A stretch of DNA of 64,000 nt from Mixophyes australis (lineage: Eukaryota; Chordata; Amphibia; Anura; Limnodynastidae): assembly GCA_036250195.1 (NCBI GenBank), contig JAVHZZ010000009.1, positions 45,227,824 to 45,291,823 on the forward strand, written 5' to 3'. Positions 32,491 through 44,677 of this stretch are shown piece by piece. The position numbers were made by a program, and so were the translations under genes. Each line of letters opens with the position of its first letter. Position 1 is the stretch's first letter. The notes below the pieces were generated by a model, which did not search any database, had not been told where the DNA came from, and saw nothing but the letters and a program-made list of their open reading frames with translations.

Positions 32491-33493
32491 CCTTAGATTG
32501 TACGCTCCTTCGAGCAGGGCCTCCTTTCCCTCTGTTCTCCACCACCATAACTCTGCTCTCCAGCTCCTTGTCTCTTCCGTGAGGTCCTCCTGCCCTTCTA
32601 CCCCGCTGGGGGCTCTCACCTCTCATCTAGCTGTACATTGAGCTTCTGAGTTACTGTGCTTTTTGTTAACTGTACCGTGCTGTCTCACCCTGTATCGTGT
32701 TTCTGTCTGTCCCTGTACGGCGCTACGGATACCTAGTGGCGCCCTATAAATAAAAATTAATAATAATAATAATAAAAAAGAGTCTGGCCAGTACACTGAG
32801 AATTCCACAAATACCAAGTTGAGTTATATAGGTATCATATTAAGGTAGACAAAAATATTTAGGAGATATATGTTGGTATGTCTACTCATGGTACTTCTAT
32901 ATAATGGTCTGGATTAAATGTCTCGGAGTTCATATATTAGAATGCAAAAAATAAAAAGTAAAAAACTAATAAAATGGATAGACAAATAAATAAAACATAA
33001 GTTTATAGCAGATATATATGGAAAATGGACACAATGTGTCTGATATATATTAGAGGGTAGACACAATGTGTCTCTTACTCAGTCTCCACGTATATCCTGC
33101 CCTCTTGCGATGGCATCAGAATACACTATCTCAGCTGTTGAAGGGATGACAACAAATCCCAGAGTCACTGGAGCTTACACAGATATTACATCTATATTGG
33201 ATATGATCGGGGCTTTATTGAGCGGAACAAACATACAGGTGACCTTATGAAAGAGCACAGCTAACCCCGCCGCCCTTACACACCATTCATAGATGATCCA
33301 ACTAGACGTTATACGGGACCACATACTATAACATCATAAGGTCTGTACAGATTCTCCTTTTTATTGAGAAATGGAGCACTAAGCACGAGTGACTCTGGGA
33401 TTTGTTGTCATATCTTCAGCAGCTGAGATAGTGTATTCTGATGCCATCGCAAGAGGGAAGGAAATACGTGGAGACTGAGTAAGAGACACATTG

Positions 33494-33666
33494 GACTAGA
33501 TTTACTAAGCTGCTTGTTTGAAAAAGTGGGGATGTTGCCTATAGCAACAAATCAGATTCTAGCTTTCATTTATTTAGTACCTTCTACAAAATGACAGCTA
33601 AAATCTGATTGGTTGCTATAGGCAACATCCCTTTTTTCAAACCCGCAGCTTAGTAAAACTAGCCCG
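33494..33666. mobile_element. Foldback MITE, TTG target duplication, copy 2
   Basis: Second copy of the 2095-2270 family, flanked by TTG (33491-33493, 33667-33669). The other arm of the surrounding foldback (about 33070) shows the unoccupied site with a single TTG, so the duplication is confirmed. It carries GTTGCCTATAGCAAC twice. The left CCAAT is mutated to CAAAT; the right one is intact. Confidence 0.9.
33534..33626. promoter_or_regulatory. X-box/CCAAT motif pair in MITE copy 2
   Basis: X-box consensus GTTGCC-N3-AGCAAC is at 33534-33548 (plus) and within 33605-33626 (minus). Only the minus-strand one is followed by an intact CCAATCAG. Function is not demonstrated. Confidence 0.35.
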
Positions 33667-34229
33667 TTGTGTCTACCCTCTAATATATATCAGACACATT
33701 GTGTCCATTTTCCATATATATCTGCTATAAACTTATTTTTTATTTTTTTGTCTATCCATTTTTTTTTTTTTTTACTTTTTATTTTTTGCATTCTGATATA
33801 TGAACTCCGAGACATTTAATCCAGACCATTATATAGAAGTACCACGAGTAGACATATCAACATATATCTCCTAAATATTTTTGTCTACCTTAATATGATA
33901 CCTATATAGCTCAACTTGGTACTTGTGGAATTCTCAGTGTACTGGCCAGACACTCTTTTTTAACATTGTACTTCATGTTATATTATGTTTTTATTGTAAT
34001 ACAGCATTGTTACCATTTTATTATGTATATTAATAAATTATAAGTATACAATATCAGCCATCTATTAGTATTTTGCAGTATAGATATATTGTGGCGCATC
34101 CCATATGTTTTCTTGCATACACACTGGTTTATTATTTCTTGAGCTTGGCAACCTCATTGGGGATAGCGACAGATATATTTATACATATATATATATTCAA
34201 CAGGTTGAAGCATAGTGAATACACTTTTT

Positions 34230-34423
34230 GCATAACAGGAAGTGCCTTTTCTAGGCCCAAACAGGAAATGAGATCCAAGATGGAATCTTCCTGAGACAGT
34301 TCTGGTCATCTTGGATAAGGGCTTTTGTAAGGGCAAGTTCATAACGGAGATCCAAGATGGAAACTTCATAAGGCAATCACGGCCATCTTGAATGAGGGCA
34401 AATCTAAGGGCAAGAACATAACA
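34230..34423 (-). repeat. Gypsy-D 3' LTR, part 2
   Basis: Matches 39119-39313. Ends ATAACA at 34423. Next to it the minus strand has GAGAAGGGGGCATCC, a fitting polypurine tract (34424-34438). Confidence 0.9.
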
Positions 34424-34436
34424 GGATGCCCCCTTC

Positions 34437-36442
34437 TCAACGACGTCCTCCGGACGACTTCGGTCCAGGCTTCCCAGGATGCTGTTGATTATATGCTTTT
34501 ACCAAAAGTGGGGCATGAACATCCTTTGCAGATTGCCAAGAGTAATCTTCTGGCCCATATCCCTGCCAACGTAGCAGATACTGTAATTGGTTTCGAAACA
34601 TACGAGAGTCCAGAATCTTTTCGACTATAAATTCCTCATGCTCATCAACTTGAATTGGCTCAGGAGGAGGCAAAGAGCGACCAGGTAATTGATTCTTAAC
34701 TGAAGGTTTTAGTAATGATACATGAAAAACAGTATGTACCTTCATGGAATCAGGAAGATCCATTCGAAAAGCCACTGAGCAATGATCTTATATGGACCAA
34801 TAAACTTACTTCCCAAATTGGAAGATGGTACCTTCATCCTTAAATGTCTAGTTGACAACCATACTTCATCACCGATATTAAAAGTTGGAGCAGCCCTTCG
34901 TGATCTGTCAGCATCACGTTTATATCTTTCTTGAGCAGTTTTCAATGTCTCCTTCAATAAGTCAAGATTACTTTGCATAAGAATCAGTCTATCTTCCACA
35001 GCAGGAATTGGAGAGTCACAAGGTAGATTGGGACATATATTTGGATGATATCCTAGATCAGCATAGAAAGGGCTAAATCTTGTAGACGAATGTTGAGAAT
35101 TATTGTATGCAAACTCAGCCATGGGGAGGATATCAACCCAATCATCTTGTAGGTGACAAATATAACATCTAAGGTATTGCTCAAGTGTTTGGTTTGTTTG
35201 CTCAGTTTGTCCATTTGACTGTGGATGAAATGCGGTGGACAAGTTCACCAAAATGCCAAGGGATTTGCAAAACTGTTTCCAAAATCGTGATGTGAATTGA
35301 ACGCCTCGGTCTGACACCACATCATTTGGAACGCCATGCAAACTAAAAACTTTTTTTATAAGTAAGTCGACTGCTTCTTTAGCTGTAGGAGTACCCTGGC
35401 AGGGTATAAAGTGAGCCATCTTTGTCAGTCTGTCGATTACCACAAAGATAGTGGTCATATTCTTAGATCTTGGAAGGTCTACAGTAAAGTCCATGGAAAT
35501 GAAATCCCATGGACGTGTGGGTATTTGCAAAGGTTGTAGTAGTTCAAAAGGAGAAGCACGAGGAGTCTTAAATCTGGCACATGTTGTACAAGAGGATACA
35601 TATTTTGCTACATCTTCATTATAGTTGGGCCACCAGAATGAACGGCTTAAAAGTCCTTTAATTTTCTGGAGTCCTTTATGGCCTGCTAATTTAGAGTCAT
35701 GGAATAGTTGCATGACCTTTAACTGTGCTTTTTCTGGAATGTATAGTTGATGTGCCATATGCCAGACTCTGTTGTCATAAGTTAATTTAACATTTTTTGG
35801 AGGGTTCATGAAGGTAGAATCTGTATCATATCCTTTCTTGATCTCTGTTAATAACTCCCTTGTACATATAACCCCCAAAAAAATTGCATCAGGAATTATT
35901 GTTTGAACAGGCTTTACCTGTTGAGAATTTTCCATATAGGCTCTTGAAAGAGCATCAGCTTTTCCATTCTTAGATCCAGATCTATAGGAAATGAGGAAAT
36001 CAAAACAGCTTAAAAAGAGAGCCCATTGAGCCCGGGGAGATAATCTTTTTGCTGATTTAAGGAATTCCAAATTCCGATGATCGGTGAGGACTATTACTTG
36101 ATGCTTTGCACCTTCTAAAAGATGCCTCCATTCCAAAATAGCAGCTATAATGGCAAGAAGTTTCTTATTTCCTACATCATAGTTTCTTTCAGGAGTCATT
36201 TGCCTTGAATGAAAAGCACAGGGGTGAAGTAACATCTTTTCTCCTACTCTTTGTGAAATTACTGCTCCTATAGCTGAATCCGATGCATCAGTTTCCAAAA
36301 CAAATGGGAGTGTAGGATCAGAATGAATTAATATAGGAGCTGATGTGAACTTTGTTTTCAAAATGGAAAAGGCTTTATCAGCTGCTGGTGACCACTGAAA
36401 GCAGGAAACCTTTTTTTGTGAGCTTAGTAATGGGGGCAGCAA
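34437..36442 (-). pseudogene. Gypsy-D pol: RNase H, integrase, chromodomain
   Basis: Block 34742-36442 (566 aa) contains RNase H (LETDASDSAIGAVIS), the integrase zinc region (HDSKLAGHKG...CTTCARFK), integrase catalytic motifs SMDFTVDLP, SDRGVQF and SNGQTEQTNQTLE, and RNase H/tether residues between. A shift near 34760 separates block 34437-34775, with the C-terminal chromodomain (YLLRWQGYGPEDYSW). The reading is good but interrupted, so the enzyme is not made as one protein. Confidence 0.92.
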
Positions 36443-37371
36443 TTCCAGAAAAGTTCTTTATAAAGCAGTGATAGAAATTAGCAAAGCCCATAAATCGTTG
36501 CACATCTTTGACGCTTTTAGGTATGGGCCAATCTACCACAGCATGCACTTTACAGGGATCCATACACAGTTCTTGAAGGGATATAACGTAACCCAAAAAT
36601 TTTATTTGAGTGTGATGGAATTCGCATTTCTCCAATTTGATGTATAATTGGTTTATACGTAGCCGTTGTAGAATAATTCAAACATGTCCTTGATGTTCTT
36701 GAAAAGAATTAGAAAAGATAAGGGTATCATCAAGATATACAATGATGAATAGATCAAGCAAATCTCAAAAAAGACGTCATTTATAAAATGTTGGAAGGTA
36801 GCAGGGGCATTACATAACCCAAATGGCATCACAAGATACTCATAATGTCCATACTTTGTTCGGAAAGCCATCTTCCATTTATCACCTGGTCGAATGCGTA
36901 TTAAGTTGTAAGCTCCTCTTAATTCGAGCTTTGTGAAAATGCTTGCTGTCTGAAGTCTTTCTGATAATTCTGGCATGAGAGGTAGTGGATGTCTATTCTT
37001 TATAGTAACTTTATTTAATTCTCTATAATCAATGCAAGGACGCAAAGAACCATCTTTATTTTTCACAAAAAAAATAGCAGCCCCTGCTGGAGATTTTGAA
37101 GGACAAATAAAACCTTTAGTTTCATTTTCCTCCAGGTAAGTCTTTAGTGTCTTTAATTCAGGTTCAGCTAATGAATAAATCCGACCAAAAGGAATAGCAG
37201 CTCCAGGTAATAGGTCAATGGGACAATCCTATGGTCGATGGGGTGGTAATTTGTCAGTATTTTGTTTGTTACAGATATGTGCAAAATCCTGATATTGAAC
37301 AGGCAATTGTTCATCCACAGAAGAGGGGGACACCGAGATCTGATTCTCTTTTTGTACAAGAAGGACCACAC
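36378..37371 (-). pseudogene. Gypsy-D pol: reverse transcriptase region
   Basis: Block 36653-37066 has [27 protein letters not shown] and [13 protein letters not shown]. It then shifts frame just where YxDD should be: the text ILMIPL corresponds to a damaged YLDDTL-type motif. Block 36378-36635 carries the thumb and connection (FLGYVIS, RFMGFANFYH). Block 37168-37371 is the region between protease and RT, largely out of frame. Inactive. Confidence 0.88.
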
Positions 37372-37396
37372 TGATAGTATCTTGAAACGTTAGGGT

Positions 37397-37756
37397 TTAA
37401 GACTTCCAGTTAATGGCTGGGTTATTGTTAGTGAACCAAGGGAGGCCCAAAATTATGGGGAAATTTGGAGAAGAGATGAGAAAGAAAGTGAGTTCCTCCT
37501 TATGATTGGGTTCTATCATCAGGGACATAAGTTCTGTCTCATGTGTGATGGGACCAGAATTCAGAGGGGATCCATCAACTGTCTCCATCAATACAGGAGT
37601 CTTTCTTTCTTGAAATACTATATGGTTTTGTTTAGCAAAATCCATATCAATGAAACTACCATTGGCTCCTGAATCCAGCATTGCCATGGTTGAAATAAGT
37701 CGAGAGTTTATCTCAAGTTTTATTGGAATTGAAAACTCTTCTGTTCTCTCTCTCAA
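37397..37756 (-). pseudogene. Gypsy-D protease region
   Basis: A single open block holds the retropepsin motif MLDSGANGSF and, 60-70 residues later, IILGLPWF (the hydrophobic-Gly flap partner). These match the DSGAAG and VLGLPWL motifs in Gypsy-A. It is cut off by frame breaks on both sides. Confidence 0.88.
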
Positions 37757-37829
37757 TTGTAGACACTGAAGAGATTTGATGTGAACAGCATGAAATAAAA
37801 GATTCCTGGTCAGAATCAGGAATTAGGTT

Positions 37830-38874
37830 CCATCAATGTAGCAACTGTCTTGCGAGGTCGTTGAGAACTATTCTATAGTAATGTCCAGATTTACCACAAT
37901 ATAAACAGAGATTTTCTTGTCGTCATTGATCTCGTCTTTGAATAGAAATCTGTTTGCGAATGGTATCTATTTGCATTGGCTCAGACTCCTCAATTTGTTG
38001 TGTTGCAGGAGTTCCAGAGTAATTTGATATTGCTGGTTCTGGATAATTAGGAGGAGTCCACATGGAGCCCCATCTATCTTGTTTCCTCTCCATTTGACAA
38101 GCATCAATACGTATACAATGTTTAACAAAAGCTTCAAATTCAGTGAGTGCATCTGCTCTAGCTAATTCATCTTTAATAAACTCAGATAATCCCTTTCGAT
38201 AAACAGACAGCATGGCTGCCGAATTCCAATCTGTCCAAAACCCATCTTCGAAAATCAGAGGTGTATTCAGCTACTGAATGTCTACCCTGGCGCATCTTTA
38301 ATAAAACCGACTCAGCAGTAGCACTTCGATTTGGGTCATCAAATATCTGATTCATTGCACCCATCAAATTAGAAAAATTTTGTAATATTGGACTTTTTGC
38401 TTCTATCAAAGGAGAAGCCCAAGCCAAGGCATGATCTTTCAACAATAAAATAATACAACGTATTTTTTATACATCAGTCAGAAAATAAGTAGTATGTAAA
38501 TCAAAATGCATATTACATTGGTTAATAAAACCTCTGTATCTTTTACGATCACCTGAAAATCGAGCCGGAGGTAATGGGAGTGTGGGTTGATGTACTGCAG
38601 CTGAAGGTGCTACAGCATTAACTTCTTGAAGTCGCATCTCTAGTTCTGTAATAACTCCATTTTGGAGCGCTATTTGATCTTTAAGTTCCCAGACATTTAT
38701 TTGCAACTCCGTTACCTGTTGGTTTTGTAGTTGAATATTATTTGTAAACTGGGCTTTAAGTCCTTGTAATTTTGCCTTAAATTCCTGTAGCTGTCTTGAG
38801 GCAGAATGCATGTGGAAATGCAGATCTGAAAGTTGCTGTAAAGCAGTTGGTTCTATCCTGACAGGGTCCTTCAT
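37830..38874 (-). pseudogene. Gypsy-D gag, broken
   Basis: Starts with the ATG at 38872-38874, 17 bases inside the 5' LTR border. Block 38467-38874 has a predicted coiled coil (QELKDQIALQNGVITELE-like heptads) then RFSGDRKRYRGFINQCNMHF. Blocks 38182-38445 and 37923-38213 hold ALAWASPLIE and LRQG-like KMRQGRHSVAEY. A zinc-knuckle remnant CLYCGKSGH follows near 37870-37895, with its last Cys lost to a frameshift. Three or more frame breaks. Confidence 0.88.
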
Positions 38875-38891
38875 TTTGGGCTCGAGTATCC

Positions 38892-39313
38892 TGTCACACT
38901 TCTGGTATTACAAACGGAACCCAATAGCCAGGTAGTTCTGTAGTAAACAGGATTTATTTTGATATAGAAATAAATCTCAAGTGTCCAACAAGCAGTCCAA
39001 AGTATCAACAAGATAAATGTCTTGTAGAGGTATCCAGGAATTGTATTCCAAATCACAAGGAAGCAAGGTTCTGTGGAAGCATCTGGTTCAGACACAAACA
39101 CAATACTAGAGCAAAGGCTGCATAACAGGAAGTGCCTTTTCTAGGCCCAAACAGGAAATGAGATCCAAGATGGAATCTTCCTGAGACAGTTCTGGCCATC
39201 TTGGATAAGGGCTATTGTAAGGGCAAGTTCATAACAGAGATCCAAGATGGAAACTTCATGAGGCAATCACGGCCATCTTGAATGAGGGCAAATCTAAGGG
39301 CAAGAACATAACA
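38892..39313 (-). repeat. Gypsy-D 5' LTR
   Basis: 422 bp, TGTCACACTT...AACATAACA on the plus strand. Followed by CCGCC. Matches 30589-30832 plus 34244-34423 closely. Confidence 0.93.
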
Positions 39314-39318
39314 CCGCC

Positions 39319-39728
39319 ACTATTTTAAGGCAAAAGAACAAAGTCTTTGTGAGACTCGGAGGCACCCTGAGATATCTATGGACGGGGTTAAAATTCTTCT
39401 ATTCCAAGACTTGGCCCCCTCTACCTTGATCAAGCGTAGAGAACTGAATGAAATGACTCAAGCTTTCAGAGATCATAACATTAAAAACAGGTGGAGGTTT
39501 CCCTTTGCCCTCCAGGTCCAGAAAGAGGGTAGAGTACTGTATGCTAAGTCCCTAGAAGAGGCTCGCTCTCTGCTTCAGAAACTGAATGTCTCGATCCCCG
39601 CCTCACAACCGCCAGAGCGACCCTCCAGACAAAGTGCTACCCCTCAACCACAAACAGCTCCAAGACAAGTGTGGCATTCTGCCGCCTCCAGGCAGCCGCC
39701 TCCTGTGTTAGGTGAGGAGGCTGATTGA
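39319..39728 (+). pseudogene. LINE copy 2 ORF1 C-terminal domain
   Basis: From the Gypsy-D junction the frame reads HYFKAKEQ, ILLFQDLAPSTLIKRRELNE, FPFALQVQKEG and SLEEARSLLQKL, the C-terminal domain of an L1/Tx1 ORF1 RNA-binding protein, ending at TGA 39726-39728. It joins VPPRDVILR before 30588 exactly at the CCGCC duplication. The ATG at 39378 is only an internal Met. The N-terminal half upstream of 30588 is decayed. Confidence 0.85.
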
Positions 39729-40600
39729 GCCTTATTTCTCCTTCTTCAGGACTCTTGTTACTGCCGGAATAAGTGCCTTAATATTTACACAAACCCTGGA
39801 CTCTTTCACTTCGGATCTAATTGGGCCTTAATAACTCACATCAGGCCTCTTGTTACTATCAATATGAGGGCTTTCAAGTTTCCACGACTCCTGGAATTCT
39901 ATGTTTCAAATGTTCTAGTTTGTGTGTCTCTCTCCACCTCTTATCTAGCCCTTGCAGGTTTTTTGATCGTCTCGGATCTCAACATCTCATCCCCACGATG
40001 ATCAGTTTGAAATGTTATAGTGTGTATGTGTTTCTTTCTCTTGTTTAACCCCTGCAGGTTTATGGATTGCTCGGATCTCAAACACCTCATCCTCACGATA
40101 ACCAGAAGTCTCTGCAGGACTTATTCCACATGGGGTCACTGTGTACTCACCTGTAGATAAGTTTGGTATTCTTTTTTTGTTTTTAAGTTTGCACTATATA
40201 CCATGCCTTCTCCAGTTTGGTTTTCTTGTTTATATGCTGTTATACATTACCTTGCTGTTCCAATAACACATTTTTTTGTTTATGCCCTATACTGGTCCTT
40301 CCATGCACCACGGACCTTTGAGTTTCACATCCTCCACTACCCTATCTTGTGGATGCCAGTGCCACAACATGCTCCTCTGGTGTTTAGGACCAGCTTTGGA
40401 CACGTTCGGCTTGTACGCCGAATCTTTCCCTGGGTTTGACTTCTAGGGCTACTCATTTTTGTGACTCTAGCCCCCCTTTCCCAGCCCCGTTCTACTCCTT
40501 CTCTTTCCTGTTCCACCCTTGAGACCATCAGTCTGGGCTCTCGGCGTCCCGGTTTACTTTCATTCTCCTCTACCTGCTCTAGCATCTTCACCCACTCCCC
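39729..40600 (+). other. Inter-ORF region of LINE copy 2
   Basis: About 870 bases separate ORF1 and ORF2 of the LINE. Short open frames (39821-40048, 40203-40439) look like chance. No promoter identified. Confidence 0.5.
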
Positions 40601-41810
40601 ATGGCTATTAAAATTGTACCGTTAAATGTGAAGGGGCTGAACTGTCCTCAGAAGAGGTCCACTCTGTTTCATAGTCTCAGACGGATGAGGAGCGACATAG
40701 TGTTCTAACAAGAGACTCACTTTTCTGGTTCCCGCCCCCCTGAACTTAAATCTAAACAATACCCCTGCTCCTACCAGACATGTGACACAATCTGTAAGAA
40801 GAAAGGGGTTGCTATTCTTATAGCTAGGCACCTAACATTCACAATCTCTAAGGAAATTAGGGACCCAGAGGGGCGTTATCATCTACTGACAGGTGACCTG
40901 AACAACATTTCTTACACTTTTCTCAACGTTTATGCTCCCAACACGAACCAAGCTCAATTCTTCCATTCTATAAGTGGCCTCTTATCCATGTACCGGGTGG
41001 GCAGACTGGTTTTGGCGGTGACTTTAATACTACATTAGACAACTACCTGGACAGATTTACCCCTCCTCCCCGATTGACCCGACAGGTTGCTGATAATTCT
41101 AAGGCACTGAAATCTCTCCTCTCCCAACATCTCCTGGTTGATGCATGGCGAGTTAAGGAGCCCACCGCAAAAAACCTTCACTTTCTTTTCACCGGTCCAC
41201 AACGTGCACACACGATTGGACATGGTCTTCCTGTGCATTGACCTAGCTCAACAGATCCTTGATGTTGACACTCTTCCTAGCACATGGTCAGACCATGGCC
41301 CGGCTACGGTGGATGAACACAATTTTACTGGTGTTTAAATGATAGAATCCTCCTTAACCCTCAGCTAAAATCGGAAATCGACTCAGAAATCCGCAACTAC
41401 TACACGTATATCGTAGATCCCTCTGTATCCCCAATGCTTCTTTGGGACGTCCATAAAGCAGTGATACATGGCAGCTTGATCAGAGCGGCTGCATACGCCA
41501 AGAATATGAGGACTCAGAAATTTGTTGCGGTCTCTGGACGTGGCTAGTTTGGACAGAACTGACTATGCTAAATTGGTGGCATTGAGAAGGGAACTAAACC
41601 TTTTGTTTTCTACCCGTATAGAAAACTCTCTCAAATACCTGAACCAAACTTTTTATGAAAAAGGTGATAAGGCAGACAGACTGCTGGCATCTAGGCTACG
41701 CTTTAAACTCTCCCAGAGCAATGTCCTCCGTATTAAATCTCACTCGGGAGGCTTTACACAGGATCCCAATAAGATAACAGAGGAATGTAGAGACTTTTAC
41801 AATAAGCTAT
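40601..41810 (+). pseudogene. LINE copy 2 ORF2, endonuclease half, broken
   Basis: Starts at ATG 40601 with MAIKIVPLNVKGLN, the same opening as ORF2 of copy 1 (MVKLLSLNVRGLN). A stop replaces the residue before QETHF (near 40708). GRYHLLTGDL and FLNVYAPNTNQ are readable, then stops and shifts follow around 41030 and 41230. The linker region (41522-41810) continues to FYNKL, where the ERV-like element interrupts at GCTAT. Sequence continues at 57595. Non-functional. Confidence 0.88.
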
Positions 41811-42589
41811 TGTTAAAGGACCTGTCTTTACGCCATAATTGCGCACGCTATCTTCTTCTATTTCTGAATACGCTCGTTATATTACCATACGCATTTACGC
41901 TTTCCCTCGTATGACATGCCTACTTCAGACCTTTAAACCTAATTTACTGTATCACACAAATTTATATATATATAATATCTCCTGTATCAAGACATTATAA
42001 GTTCATAACCAAAATGCATATATATATATATGTATGAAATAGAATCTTTACTTGCACAATAATGTAATAATATAATTTCGATAACATAATCTTCCACACA
42101 GTACATATAATAGATGGCATTCTGTGTGTAGGTACAATAACTTATTAATTTCTTGCTAATTATGCATGTGTGTGTATGTGCATGTGACTGTGTGTATGTA
42201 TCTCAGACCATAATGAAACTTCTTCTTACAATGTTAAGTCACCATCCAAAATGACTGACTTGCAATGCTTTGTTACAAACTCATGTTGGCTCACAAGGCC
42301 TTACTTACTAACAATGTAAAGTCAGAACAGACCCTTAACTCATTACAAGCAGTATTATCCAGTCCACCTCAAATAACTCTCTATTCAGCAGTTATCACAC
42401 AATCTCCACTAGTATTTCTTGTCTAACAGGGAGGGAGATCTCTACAAACTTCCCATCAACATCCAAAGAAGTCTTTTCATCTTATCACACATCTGTTTAA
42501 CTAGTAGCCATTACACACACAGGGGGGAGGGGGTGAGTGTACAGACCAAAGCTACCAAATACAGTCAGTATTAAAATCAACAACCAGAA

Positions 42590-42628
<39 letters not shown>

Positions 42629-43346
42629 TGTTACACAATACAGTATGAATCTATATCTAGTAGATATTCACAGAGAAGCCACACTATTGCTACACCAAAT
42701 ACAATACTATTCAAGTATGAGGTCTATTGTATTGGTACAATCAAACTCCTAAGGTATTACTAATTTCAACCCCTTAAATGGCATCACTTCTTAAGCACAC
42801 TAACATTTACTACAATAACAACATCTAATTCTATGACTCTCCCGTGCAACTTCACTTTCTATGCTTACAGTATTACCCTAAAAAAAACCCTTCTTAAAAG
42901 CTACACCACATGGTCTGTGACTTTATAACAAAGTTTACAACACAGTCTATTGTAGCTTCTATAGTCTATAGATAAACAATTTAAAGCACTAACAATACAC
43001 AGAGTACATTTTACTCATATTTACAATGTCAGCAGAGCTCTATTAAAGGGCTCATATATACTTTACTATTTTTCAATCCAAACAGGGAGATAATCCTTGG
43101 TGTGTGTGTCTGCGTAATCAGTCTGATCCCAAAAGACAGTTTTGTCTTCAGAAGGTAATTACAAAACTTCTGTGGGATGGGCTGATGTATCTGATTGGAG
43201 GCCAATTCTTTTGATATGTAAATGTACCGAGCCTCACAGTTCAGACAAAAACTATGTACTTTGATATAGTGGGAGAAGAGAAACAATAGTTATTTAAGGA
43301 AGGAAAATGATATATATATAATGATCAATTATATATATCTTCTTCA
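41811..43346 (-). repeat. ERV-like element LTR, left copy
   Basis: 1,536 bp, AT-rich, with TG...CA ends. Contains a (TA)n tract (42592-42625) that is shorter in the right copy. The remainder matches 49363-49586 plus 56294-57589 closely. Confidence 0.85.
42592..42625. repeat. (TA)n microsatellite
   Basis: About 17 TA units. The other LTR has only about eight at 56848-56863, showing length change since insertion. Confidence 0.9.
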
Positions 43347-44677
43347 GTGCCCCTGTTTGCCACTGTCTGCAATTACATTTAAACTGACAAAAATCCATTC
43401 ATTTTCTATCTTAACATAATATGTTTCACAATGTGTGAGCATATGTATGTGATGAAGCATTCAGTTTGTAATAAACATGAAAACGCAATTTTTAGTTTAA
43501 AATATCAAGTAACAAAGGGGATTGGCGCTAAAGGGCCTCAGGCGTTGGTATGTCTGATGAAAAAAACTTTCTTATTTACTGACAGCAGGAATAAAAATCA
43601 ACACATGTTGAGGCACACCCCTTTAAATAATCTCTCAACAATTAAATCTAATTTTTGGACAGTCTCTTCTTGGTGTGATGTCTCTGTGATGTCATCCTCT
43701 TCACAAAGTACGATGGGAGTCATCTTTAGGGCATCTGTGTCAGGTCTCATCTGTGTCCAGGTCCTGCAGTCTTAGGATCCATTCTGTCATCTATTAAAGG
43801 TTTGGTCTGCCACAGCTGGACACCGCCTTAATTCTCATTATCTATTAGGGAACAAACAGAAAATATCAGTCGTTTTCAAATTTTTACTTTCTCCTACCCA
43901 ATGAAGTCTTCTCCGTCCGGTCCGCTTGTAGAATTCTTTCGATATTCTGCCATTCTCCGTTTCTTGATTCCTAGTATGGGAACAAAAAACAAAAAACTCT
44001 TTGGGGAATTTACCTTTCGAGCGTGGTTAATTATCCGACCCTGCCTGCTGATGATTTAAGAACCATTTGGTGTCATTCTGGAACCCAGGCTGCATTATTT
44101 ACATTTTTAGTTATATATATATATTTTAATTTTTACAATACCCCCTTTCTCCTCTACAATAATCTCGGTATCAATTGGGGAGGAGAAGCTTAGGAATCCT
44201 GATCTGAACTTGTTAGCCTGTGGAGACAGAAAAGAAACATGAGTATACATGCAAAACATGTCCTCATTTATTCAGAGAATTCACTGTGTTTGAAAATGTA
44301 CACGTTTACTTTTTACATCAGGGTACCCCTGTGGTAACTCTTCCAAAAATGTTATGTTCTACCACCTATGCTGGGTAATGGATCTGTGTATCTAATTTGT
44401 AAACACCACCTGAGCAAAGCATGTGAGTGCCCCTAAAAGGAACTAAATGTTAATACACCAAAACAACCTCTGATTTATCTATATTCTTATAGGCCATTGC
44501 TCCTCCCCCTGTTCCTGGTGGCTAAATTACATTATCCTTTATCAGGGTTACCTTTAAACGGTATCTAGAATACATTATACAGGGAATAATGTCAATTTTC
44601 CAAATCTATTTACTGCCTAAAATTCCCAGGATAATATGAAGGGGTGGGGGGGGGGGGGGGGGGTGGGTGGGTCATAC
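43347..44677. other. Internal region of the ERV-like element, no gene recognised
   Basis: This stretch has an open plus-strand block at 43431-43775 but nothing I can assign. A poly(G) run (44641-44670) precedes the Gypsy-C LTR. It belongs to the element at 41811-57589 by position. Confidence 0.5.
44641..44670 (+). repeat. Poly(G)-rich tract
   Basis: Thirty bases are almost all G, interrupted by T. Capable in principle of G-quadruplex formation. Confidence 0.9.

Larger units (their letters stand above)
30999..32776 (+). mobile_element. L2-type LINE, 5'-truncated, plus strand
   Basis: This second L2 copy is on the plus strand. It begins within the reverse transcriptase C-terminal region and ends with a (TAA)n tail (32757-32776) after CTATAAATAAAAATTAA. 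It is split by a hAT element (31862-32490). The opposite foldback arm (33950-33970) gives the empty site. About four bases appear lost at the junction, and no target duplication is seen. Confidence 0.85.
30833..34229. mobile_element. Large foldback element with 14-bp target duplication
   Basis: The insert in the Gypsy-D LTR is flanked by GCATAACAGGAAGT at 30819-30832 and 34230-34243. Its arms (30838-30998 plus 32777-about 33160; about 33396-34125) are reverse complements of about 550 bp. They are interrupted by an L2 LINE on the left and a MITE on the right. The spacer (33161-33395) has no recognisable gene. The long duplication and TGGCGCATCCC-type end suggest a Penelope-like derivative made by retrotransposition, which is an inference. 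Confidence 0.75.
30589..39313 (-). mobile_element. Gypsy-D: decayed chromovirus, minus strand
   Basis: This complete but broken element has LTRs at 30589-34423 (split) and 38892-39313, with 5-bp duplication CCGCC (30584-30588, 39314-39318). It interrupts ORF1 of LINE copy 2 between codons that rejoin perfectly. Gag, protease, RT, RNase H, integrase and chromodomain remnants are all recognisable with multiple stops and shifts. A large foldback element sits in its left LTR. LTR differences are more numerous than in Gypsy-A, in line with an older insertion. Confidence 0.93.

Noticed and set aside
43431..43775. A 114-codon open frame as a gene of the ERV-like element.
   Set aside because: No recognisable motif, no partner frame, and the likely element orientation is the opposite strand.
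44641..44670. Poly(G) as a polypurine tract of Gypsy-C in plus orientation.
   Set aside because: Gypsy-C pol is on the minus strand and its polypurine tract lies on the other side of the LTR (next to 45377).
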